Assembly (NCBI GenBank): GCA_027475525.1 | Contig: JAMWFC010000064.1 | Coordinates: 1 to 64,000, forward strand | Length of the DNA: 64,000 nucleotides | Reading direction: 5' to 3' | DNA from: Macrolepiota albuminosa | Taxonomy: Eukaryota > Basidiomycota > Agaricomycetes > Agaricales > Agaricaceae | Shown here: positions 34,963 through 44,670 of the stretch, piece by piece | Position numbering within the stretch: position 1 is the stretch's first letter | Layout of the letters: each line of letters opens with the position of its first letter | Notes under the pieces: model-generated | What the model was told of the DNA's origin: nothing | What the model saw: the letters and a program-made list of their open reading frames with translations, nothing else | The model's database searches: none | Position numbers and translations under genes: made by a program

Positions 34963-35397
34963 TGTAAGGGTGACCTCTGGAGGCTGTGGCTCAGTCACAC
35001 AGCTGGCAGAGGAAGATCCAAAGAAAACAAGTTTAGAGATTTCCTATGCCAGGTTAGACACTTCTGGGGCCTTTAAAGTATGAGAAACAACTGTACAGTA
35101 CAACAATACCTTAAAAACTCAAAAATTGCCTACACAAACAATTGCACATATAAGGGGCAAACTCTGGCAAACTCTGGCTTATATAAGCAGTCTGGAAGCA
35201 GTGCTGAAGGGCCCATACTTGTCTGAATGGTAGCTAAAGAACCAGAGCACCTCAAGGGCTAAGAATAGTACTAACAGATAGTGTTGAAAGGATAGAAATA
35301 GTAAAATGAACTAATGTCAGAAGAAGTAAGAGAATAAATGAAAGGAGAGTGAAGAGATAAAGAGTGAAAGAAGGAAGAAATGAGGAGTCCTTTGACA
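34963..35397 (+). mobile_element. LTR-A copy with unlike flanks
   Basis: TGTAAGGGTGACC to CCTTTGACA. The left flank is copia integrase and the right flank is an unrelated gypsy fragment, with no target duplication (agtgc versus gacaa). This suggests recombination between two LTR-A copies that deleted what lay between. Confidence 0.8.
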
Positions 35398-37450
35398 GAC
35401 AAGGCTGCTGTTCATATTGCTTGTGCACAGTGAGCACCCAATCAATACTGTCATTGGGTATGTGCAGCCATAGCAGGGAGTCTTCTCTCACTGCCTTACA
35501 GGCTATGAAGATCTTCCCCTCATGTCTAATCAAATATGCCATGGAGACTTTGTTCATAGCTAGCTGACAATACTCTGGTGCAATGGTGGTCCATCATTGG
35601 TGCACATTTTGTGCACAAGTGGCTGCCATCAGCTTGTTCCACTTCTGCAGCATTCAAGGGTTATATGCCCAGTCATACTTGGGTAGGGGAGCTGGCTGCT
35701 TCCATAAGAATCATGTGTCCTGACGTTCTGAGGCTTCTGCCTCTCAGTTTCTGTCCCTCAAGTCATCTAACTTGACTCACAAGGACATAGGTAGACTTAC
35801 ATCCACTGAGTCCTCAAGCTTCTTTGCTTTTTGCTGGCATTTTTCTGGAGGCTTTGTGCCTCAAGCATCTGGAGCAAGTATTTGCTCGTTTTCTGCCTTG
35901 GAGGGAGGCTTGATATTCCTTCTTGCTCATCATCACCACCTTGTGGTCTGAGCTCAGTCAAGGCATAACCTGTACTTCCTTGACCACATCCTCCACCATC
36001 AGTGCTTTCTGCCAACCAAGTCATGAAGAATCCTTATGCTTCTTCATAGTGCAGTGACATCAAAGGCAATTATGAGTATTGTCTGCTGTAGCACATTCTG
36101 CTGGAATCACTTTTCCATTCACCAGCACCTGACAGTGCTCAAAGTCTAGCATGACTTTGTTATGCCACATGAATGGTGTTCTCAGTATCATATTATAGCA
36201 ATCAAAGTTCACTACATCTATAGATTCCCAGCAATGTGAGCCTGGTATCTGGATGGTACATACATCCTGTACTGCACCATAGCATGACTACCTACAGTGT
36301 CCAATTGCAAGGCCAAGGGAGTGTCTAACTCCTGTACAGAGATTCCATACACATGGGCAAATTGGAGTATAATATCTGAAGTAGTACTCTTAGAGTCCCA
36401 GAGGGTCCAGGCTTTGTGGCCATTTACATCCACATATGAAACCAGACACTCCTTGTCTGTACATTTCAATGTAGGATGCTGTAATGTGCCCTCTGCTTAA
36501 TGGAGAGTCACTTTCTTCATTTGTACAATGTTATTCTTGTTATGGTCATTTGCAGACAGCCAATCTGTCATTGCTGCCAGGCATTCAGAGTTGCTGTGGC
36601 AACTGTAGTATTTGTTGCTGAAGACATTGTCAAATATGTCCACTGTGATGTACTCCTTCCTCTCCATAACTACACTCTCAGGCTCTGTGTCTGATGCCTC
36701 TTCTGGAGGCTCCTGGTCATTGATGGGGTGCTCAGCCTCAGACTTGGCAGAAATATCTCCATTACTCCCACTTGCTGCTGCAGTATGTGCAGCACATAGG
36801 TGGGCTTGGGGTATATACTTTTTTTTGGGGGCTTCTGCCTTTGTAAAACAGCTGGTAGCATAGTGGCCTGGTTGGCCACATGCAAGGCATGTTCCCATCT
36901 GACCAGGTGGGTTGGCTGGCTTGAATTCCAGCCTGTGCTTAGGACATTCTCTGTCTGGAGCTCACTCTAGTCATTGGTGACTATGCCCTCAATTCTCAGC
37001 AGGAGCTCAACATACCACAAACCACCCACGTGTTATAGTCATGGTCTATGTCAGCCTTCTTAGCCAGGAAGGTCCCTATGTGCTGACCTTGCATGGGTGC
37101 CACAGCAGGCATCAGCTGCCTGCTTCCTCCCTTATGGCTACTACAATGCTCATAGTGGTTAGCAGTCTTCAGAAACTGCTCATACCTTATAGTGTATGCC
37201 ACAAACTCCTCAATATTGTTGACCTCCAGTGACAGCCTGTCCTTGCATATCAAATAGTGGTGCATGCAAAGTAGGGCATCACAACGGTATGTGTCATACA
37301 TTGTATGGGAGCTCACTTTGTACCATACCATACGTGTCCAGTGGAGTCCGCTACACTGGAGCAGAGCAGTGTCCACAGTGCCATAGAATACAGAGCTGTG
37401 GACATGTCACAATGTGCTGTATGACATGGTCTAACGTCAATGTGCATCAG
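35398..37450 (-). pseudogene. Ty3/gypsy gag-protease fragment
   Basis: On the minus strand: a gag C-terminal part (RLSLEVNNIEEFVAYTIRYE), the zinc knuckle CLACGQPGHYATSC (about 36,850-36,890), and a protease with AWTLWDSKSTTSDI (usual DSG, here DSK, so inactive). Then FDCYNMILRTPFMWHNKVMLDF follows. It is related to, but clearly diverged from, the gypsy element at 44,149-59,410 (WTLWDSGSTTTGI). No LTR or RT is attached. Confidence 0.8.
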
Positions 37451-38687
37451 CGGCTGTCAGCAGGCATCAGCCCATGAGTAAAAACCTCCTCTATTGGTGG
37501 ATATCATGGCATGAATAAACCCTTCTTGAGGTTCCCCACTTTCCTCCCCTCTCTTTTTCTTCCCACAATAACTCAAGGCTGCATGCCTCCCCTTTCCTCC
37601 TTTTCCTACCTCCGATGCCAGCGTACATCCATGAAAGGGCCCTGCAAACCTACACAGGCCTATGCAAGCTACTAGCGGACATCTATGCAGACATATGTCA
37701 ACAAACTCAAACCTACATGGGCCCACGCAGGCCTGCGCAGAGCATCAGTGGACATCTGCAGAGGCCTACACAGGTCTATGGGGGCTGGTTGAACCAAAAA
37801 AAAAGGCAACTCTGATCCTTCTTATGTCTGTGGAGGGAATTGAACCCCTGGCCTTGGGAAAGCCTCCAGCAACAGAACACACATTTAACTGTTGCACCAT
37901 AGGTCCGTTACTAACAGATAGATTCAAAGGTCAGATAACACAATAAACAGATGCCCACCTACGTTTCTGCAGGTCTCTGTACGGATATTTTAAGGTGGAA
38001 AGGAGGTGGCATACCTCCTAAAAGAGTTTTTGTGGCTTAAAAGAGGCATTGACATCATCTGCCATCAGCTGGCCATCAGCTGGCATCTGTCAGAGTTTGT
38101 CGGCAGCTGTTGTAACCTGCTGGCATCTGTTGGCATTTGCCAGATATTTGCTGGTATCCATCAGCATCCATGGGAATCCATCAGCAACCTCCAGCATCAT
38201 CTGATATTGCCTGGCATCAGGGCAGGAGAGAAGAAAAGGGGGTGCGTGGGCATTTGCTGCATGGAGTGGCATCTCAGAGGGCATGGGAGGTGGCGGAAGA
38301 GGAGAAAGAGGGGGAAGGGGGAAGGAGAGGAGTGTGGGTATCCACTGGTATGCCAGCAGAGGTGCATGTGGTGGATGGAAGTGGCATGTGAGGTAGTATG
38401 AGGAGTGGAGAGGATGACACTGGGGAGAAAGAGGAGGAAGGGCAGAAGAGGATGTGTAAGTGTCCGCTGTCTGCTGGCATGCTAGCAGATGGTAGCTGAC
38501 GTTGGCATGTGAGCCACCACAGCTGATATCAGCAGACAGTAGCTGACGTCCAAAGAAATCTTTCTGTATAAAAATAACAACCAATTTAGTAGGGATAGAA
38601 TATTGATACATTGATATTTCATATTGTGTACAAGAGGCAGGTTCAACTCCACTAGTGCACATTAGAGCAGCAGGCCACTAATGTCTG
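37451..38687. repeat. Motif-rich non-coding DNA with a tRNA-like SINE head
   Basis: 37,600-37,790 is dense in cctacacagg/catctgcagagg, and 38,045-38,240 is dense in catcagctggcatctg-type units. No gene is credible. 37,838-37,912 reads on the minus strand as a tRNA-like head: A-box-like TGGTGCAACAGTTAAATG and B-box GGTTCAATTCC with a paired T arm (AGGGGTTCAATTCCCT). A similar B-box (GGTTCAACTCC) lies on the plus strand at about 38,639. Confidence 0.45.
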
Positions 38688-38850
38688 CTAGCGTCATGAA
38701 TTTGATCTATTCAAAATTTCAGAGATTATTCAAGAAGTTTATGTTGGATGCCCTTGCCCTAACATGTGCAAGTTCCTCCATCCCAAACTTCTCAAGTAAT
38801 TTCTGGAGTTTTGAACGGATCAAATAAATGACATTAGCGAATATTAGCAG
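38688..38850. repeat. Foldback repeat
   Basis: gctagcgtcatgaatttgat at the left pairs with the reverse complement of gatcaaataaatgacattagc at the right. The arms are about 65 bp, differ mostly by transitions, and enclose a short loop. Confidence 0.6.
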
Positions 38851-38904
38851 ATAATATACTGACTTGTAGTAAGCCCCAGTAAATTATCCATTCATCAGCT
38901 TGCT

Positions 38905-39497
38905 AGCATCATTAAGTTGATCTGTTCAAAATTCTAGAAATTACTGAAGAGAGATAGGATGGAAGAACTTGCACAAGTGTTTATTTGTAGCGTAGTCCGC
39001 TATGTGACGCTGGCCACATAGCTTTACTTACTGTATAGTAGTAGATATTATATTATATTTATTATAATATAATATTATTTACATTGCTGGCCACATAGCT
39101 TTACTTACTGTATAGTAGTAGATATTATATTATATTTATTATAATATAATATTATTTACATTTATATATAAATAGTTTAACCAGCTGCTTACAAAGCAGC
39201 TTAATTTTGTTGTATAACTACATTGTCAATAGACCGGTCTGGTCTGATTCAGTGTTGTGTGCACACTAAGCTCTATAAACTTTGTAACTTCGTTACATTA
39301 TTGCAGTGCATGTAACAAAGTGACAATACACTAGAGCTGGCTATCTTTTTCACAAAAACCAGCACAAAGGTAGTCAGCCACAGTGCATCATCAACTTGTC
39401 ACATGCGCTGGAAGAAACACATGCACAAATTTCCCCATCCTATCCCTCTGCAGAAATCTCTGGAGTTTTAAACAAATCAAACTAATGATGCCAGTGG
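38905..39497. repeat. Second foldback, with an LTR inserted in its loop
   Basis: The arm at 38,905-38,985 (gcatcattaagttgatctgt...aggatggaag) pairs with 39,412-39,497 in reverse. The same unit forms the foldback at 38,688. A gypsy-type solo LTR occupies the loop. Confidence 0.6.
38986..39297. mobile_element. Solo LTR with TSD ttatt
   Basis: TGTAGCGTAGTCC...CTTCGTTACA, flanked by perfect ttatt (38,981-38,985 and 39,298-39,302). The end block ggtctgattcagtgttgtgtg resembles the 174-bp gypsy LTR family. It includes a 77-bp tandem duplication (39,011-39,164) of an AT-rich palindromic stretch, so the true length is probably 235 bp. Confidence 0.85.
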
Positions 39498-39530
39498 ACG
39501 TTGAGGTATAGCTGATTTCTGTACAGTAAG

Positions 39531-39665
39531 CATCTGTGGTGTAGTGAAATATTCCCAATTCATATTCCTTGTATCTTGTAGTTAGCAGGTTCGACTTCTA
39601 CTACTGCATTTATGTCAAACTATTGGAAACTTTTGACTTGCTTAGCTAATTGATATTTACTACAC
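39531..39665 (+). mobile_element. tRNA-derived SINE copy 1
   Basis: A-box-like tggtgtagtgaaatattc, B-box-like GGTTCGACTTC (39,588-39,598), then a shared body ending cttgcttagctaattgatatttactacaca. Matches copy 2 along its whole length. Confidence 0.6.
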
Positions 39666-39716
39666 ATGGAGTATTAGACTGATATTTATTTACATCATAG
39701 CAGGTTTCTGTAGTTA

Positions 39717-39850
39717 TCTCTGGTGTTGTGGAATATTATCAATATATATTCATTATGTCTTACAGTCGGCAGGTTCGACTCCCATGAGTGCATTGATATC
39801 AAATTGTCTAGAATTTTTGACCTGCTTAGCTAATTGTTATTTACTACACA
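39717..39850 (+). mobile_element. tRNA-derived SINE copy 2
   Basis: A-box-like tggtgttgtggaatattatc, consensus B-box GGTTCGACTCC (39,772-39,782), and the same body ending cctgcttagctaattgttatttactacaca. Internal pol III promoter boxes plus a common non-tRNA body define a SINE. No tail repeat is clear. Confidence 0.65.
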
Positions 39851-39982
39851 GTATAATAAACAAAGTAAAGTTTGTCAAGCAATAAATCAAACTTCTTTTG
39901 TAATTTAAACAGGGTCACATATCTATTTTCAGAACTTGCTTTGTGTAAAGTTCTCGTCCATTTCATTAATCCTCCATCCGCT

Positions 39983-42900
39983 ATGTCTAATGAAGAACTC
40001 CACCAACAGGTTGTTAATGTGGATGTTTGAGTATTATACCTTGCTCTCAGAGGAGACCTGCATTAACTCAAAGGATAGCTGAATGACTTGGTAAGATGCA
40101 AGCACTCTTGCCTAATAATAGACATGCACTAATAGTTGTCCTATAGATTGGCATGTGGTTTATGGTTGGCCAGGTCAAGGATGACAAGAAACTCCTCCTT
40201 GATGCCAGGAGAAGTTTCACCAACAAAGTTATCCCGCTACTCCAGAGCAAGCTTTCTGATGAGGATATGACCAGGCAGTTGAAGGACGCTGCAAAGAAAT
40301 GGTCCCAGAGGAGCAGAAGGAGGGGAGAACCAAGTGGGGACAATGAATGAACTGATCCGTTGACTGAGGCCAGTCCATCAATAGCACCAGCACAAGAAGA
40401 CCAGATACACTGGCTCAAAAAACTGCTCCAATGTTTGGTCTTTTTGGAAAGATTCACATGGTGTGCAACAATTATCTAAGCAAGAAATCATAGAAAATCA
40501 CATGACATACAACTGCATCCTCGCGTCATAATGATGTATAGATCATGTGATTTGGACAAGAAGTTGCCTATTAATAAATCAAACAAAATATTCAATTATT
40601 GGGGCAGTTTTTTGACCCACTCTAATTTACTCTAATTTTCATATCTAGTACTTGGTATGGCCTCCATTTGCCTTTATAACTGCTTTGATCCTTCTATGCA
40701 TGCTCTTTATAAGGCTTTTGACCACTCTCTCCCACAACTCATGCACTCCTTCAGGAGGTACCTCATACTCCAAAAGTTTGCACTTGATGTAAACTCAGAG
40801 GTGTTCAATGGGATTGAGGTCAGGGAATTGGGCAGGCCAGGATATTACAATGATGTTGTTATCAGAAAACCAGGTTGTTGCCTGTTTGGAGATGTGTTTT
40901 GGGTCATTGTCCTGCTAAAAATATTGTCCTTTCTCCTCCATTTCTAACTTCTCAAAGCTTTCCACCACTCCCTCATCCAAAATCTCACAATACTGTGCAG
41001 CATCCATCTTCCCCTAAACTTCAATAAGCTTTCCTACTCCATTCCAACCCATGCAGCCTTATACCATTAAATTGTTTCCTCCTCCATGCTTGACAGTTAG
41101 TATAGTGATGTGGTCAGATAGTGGTTCTTCTGGAATTTTCCACACATATATCTTCCCATCTGATTCAATCCAATTGATCTTTGTCTCAGCCCTCCACAAA
41201 ACTCCTTTTCAATCCTTCACTGTCCAGTTTTCATGATACTGAGCAAACTTGAGCTGGTTTGCACAATGAGCAGCCTTGAGCATGGAAACTTTCTTCTTTG
41301 TTGCTGAGCAAAAACCTGCCTCCTTCAATGCATTTCTGACTAATGAGCAGCCTTGAGCATGGAAACTTTCTTCTTTGTTGCTGAGCAAAAACCTGCCTCC
41401 TTCAATGCATTTCTGACTGTCTGAGGATTGACAGGACTGGAGATGACAGAATTAATGAACTGTGTAGCTTGAACAGCATTATCCAGCTTCCCAGTAGTAA
41501 TTTGATGAATAATAGACTGTTTGTCACATGCTGTAAGCTTGGAAGGATGACCTCCAGGATGATTCTCTTTGTTGCTCTCCAGTTCTTTGCTGATCCTCCT
41601 CACAGTGCCCTTTCCCAGGCCAGTTTTTGCTTGGATTTGATGCTGAGAATACCCCTTATTGAGGAGAGAAGCAACAAAAAAGTGATTGGTGGTTGCATAA
41701 TGGTGGTAGAGTGTCAAGAAGGTGATTGATTGAAGTTGAACATGTCAAATTAGTACAAACAAGGTCACATGACATTGTTTATGCTTCCCACAAGGTGTTT
41801 CCATCTTCTACTGCTGAAAAGTATTGAGAAAATATGAAAATTAAAGTGAGTCAAAAATCTGCCCCAATGACTGAATATTTTGTTTGATTTATTAATAAGC
41901 AAGTTCTTGTCCACATCACATGATCCATACATCATTATGAAGCCAGGATACAGTTGTATGTCATGTGATTTTCTACAATTTTTTGCTTAGGTAATTGTTG
42001 CACACCATATAAATCTTTTCAAAAAGGACAAATATTGGGGCAGTTTTTTGAGCCAGTGTAGGTCATAGGCTGGCAGCAGGAGATTTGTCTGGTCTGTCAC
42101 CATTTCCAAAGAAGAGAAATAACCAAGTTCTTTGGTGGCAGGAGTTTCATCTGGTCTGTCACCAACCTTCAAAAAGCAAAGACAGGTGAGTTATATTGGT
42201 AACTGTCCACCTCTTGATAGCTATGCGATACCAGAGGAGCAGGAGAATGAGGATGAGGATGAAGATGAAGAGGATGAAGAAGAACAAGAGGGCAGGATAC
42301 CAAAGGGGGAAATTACCAGAGAGATGCTATTGGACAAATATCTGAGGACAGCACCTCCTTGTGATGGTCAGCACATCAACCCCCCTTGCCAATATTGCAC
42401 AAGTAAGCAGCTACAGTGTGTCAGAACAAAGGGTGGCACCACATGCAATCCCTGCCAGCTCATTTGCAAACAAACATGCAGCCTGAAAATTGTCAAGAAA
42501 ACCATCAAGCCTGGCAATAAGGGAAAGGGGGAAAAAACTACTGAGAAAGAAGTCAGTGACAATTATTGAGAGTGATGACAGTATAAAACTCTTTTCCTGC
42601 TCAAATAGCTAACCAATAGTTAGCAGATGAACTAGCCAATCCAATCATGGGACCATCAAAACCATCTATCTGTCCATCCCAACCATCAACCTACAACTGC
42701 CCAGCAGATTCTTTTCCGGTCAAGGGAAAGGGCAAGGAGTGGGCAATGGAGTCTAGTCACAGTGAGGACATTGTAGCTGGTATGATGGCAGGGGTGGAGA
42801 GCTGTTTGGACAGGATGGAGAATGGGTTTCAGGAAGCATTGCAGAATGTTGGGGAGCAGGTGTGGGACAGGTTTGTTATGGCTGAGGAGAGCTGGTTACC

Positions 42901-43440
42901 ACATATTGAGGACTTCTTCTGTTGCTACCAGACTCAAGTTGACACGCTTGGTGGCTGCACAGAAACCCTGCAAACCAATGTTTCTCTTGTGGGTGAGATG
43001 CTTGCAGCCCATGATAGACAGATTTGTCAGACAGAAGAGCAGATCTGCAATATTTAGGGTATGGTTGATACTTTGCAGAGTCAACTTCACATCTCCACCT
43101 ATCCCTCTAGTCCATCAGCTCAGAATGATATAGCAGTGCATCCAACAGGGCATAGTGGACTTGGACCCATTGTTGAAGAGGAAGAAACCACTCCTGACCT
43201 CATTGCTGACCAATCTCCTGCCACTGCTGACATATCTGTTCCTACTGGTGACGCCTCTGCCCTCGCCACTGACTAATTCCATCTCACTGCTGACTTATCC
43301 ACTCTCACCATCCCTCTGTCCCTGCTTCAACAAACATCCTCAGGGACATTTCCCACACAAACATTTCCATCATCCCCTCAACCATCTTCTGTCCCTCTGC
43401 CAGTTCGTGCTGAGGACCCTCTCCCTGGCTCAAGAGGATA
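39983..43440 (+). pseudogene. Gene C: decayed multi-exon gene with Zn2Cys6-type cluster, split by Tc1
   Basis: Exon 1 (39,983-40,090, MSNEELHQQVVNVDV...) and exon 2 (from 40,147) join in phase 0 over a 56-nt intron (gtaag...ctatag). In-frame TGA, TAA and TAG in exon 1 replace expected CGA, CAA and CAG. At TA 40,406 a Tc1 element intervenes; reading resumes in frame at 42,061 (GHRLAAGDLSGLSPFPKKR). Then come an acidic run (ENEDEDEDEEDEEE) and a cluster spaced C-x2-C-x6-C-x8-C-x2-C-x7-C (PCQYCTSKQLQCVRT...). A helical part (MAGVESCLDRMENGFQEAL) and a P/S/T-rich end follow, with TAG and TAA at CAG/CAA positions. Zn2Cys6 clusters usually bind DNA; the role of this protein is unknown. Join points between 42,130 and 42,650 are uncertain. 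Confidence 0.62.
40408..42058 (-). mobile_element. Tc1/mariner element (1,651 bp), complete ends
   Basis: The termini CACTGGCTCAAAAAACTGC and GCAGTTTTTTGAGCCAGTG are flanked by TA (40,406-40,407 and 42,059-42,060). The transposase on the minus strand begins at 41,717 (MTLYHHYATTN). It has an HTH (GYSQHQIQAKTGLGKGTVRRI, about residues 23-43) and decays after a 77-bp tandem duplication (41,265-41,418). The C-terminal part with the decayed PDLNPIEH block and GHTKY-like end is at 40,650-40,870. Each terminal arm is about 210 bp and is itself an inverted repeat. Confidence 0.9.
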
Positions 43441-43669
43441 GGCTTGCAGCAACTCCTGAAGTAGTTAGCTGCTGATGCAATGGACCCAATCATCCAGTTG
43501 GCTTACTGAGAGATAGAAGGCAACAGAAGACAAGTGAAGATGGACAGCTTATTATTGCATTACAGAACATTTTTTTTTGCTATGACAGACATTGCTACAT
43601 TTTGAAATACTATAGTTTACAAAAATGTAATGTAACATTCCCCCCTTCCCCACATCAATGATGGCAGAC
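43441..43669. other. Short gap between converging decayed genes
   Basis: AT-rich, no coding signal. It separates the 3' ends of gene C (+) and gene D (-). Confidence 0.4.
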
Positions 43670-44148
43670 TGGTCAAATGACCTTAGTGCAGCTGCTACTC
43701 CTTTTTGCTGGTGTAGACATATCAATGTATCGAGCTGCATCCTCCTGTAACATTTGTGCTTGAGACTTGCAAGATTGCTTGGAATTTATTGAAAATTGGT
43801 TAGGCAATGCCTTGTGCTTCTTTTGGTTTTGTAATGCCAGCCTTCCCTCATCTTCAAATTGGTCATTGTCCTTATCTTGAAGAATGTTAAGCATTCTTCT
43901 TGACATTTTATATCTAGGGGAACCATTACAAGGGCCATTAATTTGAGGGTCTGGATGGCTCTATCCTCTTTGTTGTAAGAGGTGGATGATAGTGGCATCT
44001 ACCACTGCTATATCATCACCACATTTGTCATGAGCGGACTTGTCATGAGCAGAAGCTGATATATTTGGTTGGGATTTATTGTGAACCATGGATCTGTTGT
44101 GGCACTGAGGTTGTGGAGTGTGTGGTGAGCACCAGACAAGGGGTTTCT
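43670..44148 (-). pseudogene. Gene D, 3' part (separated by gypsy insertion)
   Basis: When the gypsy element and one target copy are removed, the frame ending at 59,416 (PLPDLQE) continues here without a shift (KPLVWCSPHTPQPQCHN...). It runs to a stop at about 43,673, with one internal TAG. The C-terminal part is hydrophilic (SRRMLNILQDKDNDQFEDE). This shows that one gene was split by the insertion. Product unknown. Confidence 0.6.
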
Positions 44149-44322
44149 TGTAACCATTGGTTACGAGCTAGAACAATCTTGTGTGTATCACACAGTGCTG
44201 AATCAGACCGCAGTATCGGATTGACTAGAACTAGAGTGAATACAAGATGTTATCTTACATAATACTCTATTGAATGCTTATAGCATCGTTGACGCTAATA
44301 GCAAGTGTGATGCTCCATTACA
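44149..44322 (-). repeat. Gypsy 3' LTR
   Basis: Sense strand TGTAATGGAGC...GGTTACA. A G-rich polypurine tract lies on its internal side (plus-strand cccccc at 44,325-44,330). Confidence 0.93.
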
Positions 44323-44670
44323 TACCCCCCAATAAAACTGAATACTCGGTCTTAGGAACGGAGTAGAAGTGAAATGGAGGATGCACAATGGTGCGACCAG
44401 TAGAATAAGATGCGCTTTGTGTTGCTGCAAAATGTTAGTGTCATGTGTGATGTAGTTGTGTCTTCTGAACATGAAATCTTGCAGTCTCTTAGCAGACAGG
44501 TATGCATATGATGCAAGCAGCCCAAAAAATATACAATTTAAAATAAAGCAAAAAACAAAAAACAAGTGACTCCTCCTCTGAGTCCGCTATATATACACGC
44601 TACCCTGGAGTGCATGTCAGCATGAACATATTGAGTGATTTACTCAGAGTTACCTAAATAAAATATGGGT

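Noticed and set aside
37838..37912. A functional nuclear tRNA gene
   Set aside because: The T arm is good but the anticodon arm and acceptor stem do not pair well, and the B-box CpG is decayed. A SINE head fits better.
37500..38540. Possible CRISPR-like or regularly spaced repeat array
   Set aside because: The catcagctggcatctg-type units vary in sequence and spacing and there are no fixed-length spacers. This is a eukaryotic repeat region.
19221..41418. Tandem duplications taken as biological slippage or gene amplification
   Set aside because: The exactly constant 77-bp period in unrelated sequences points to assembly joins instead.
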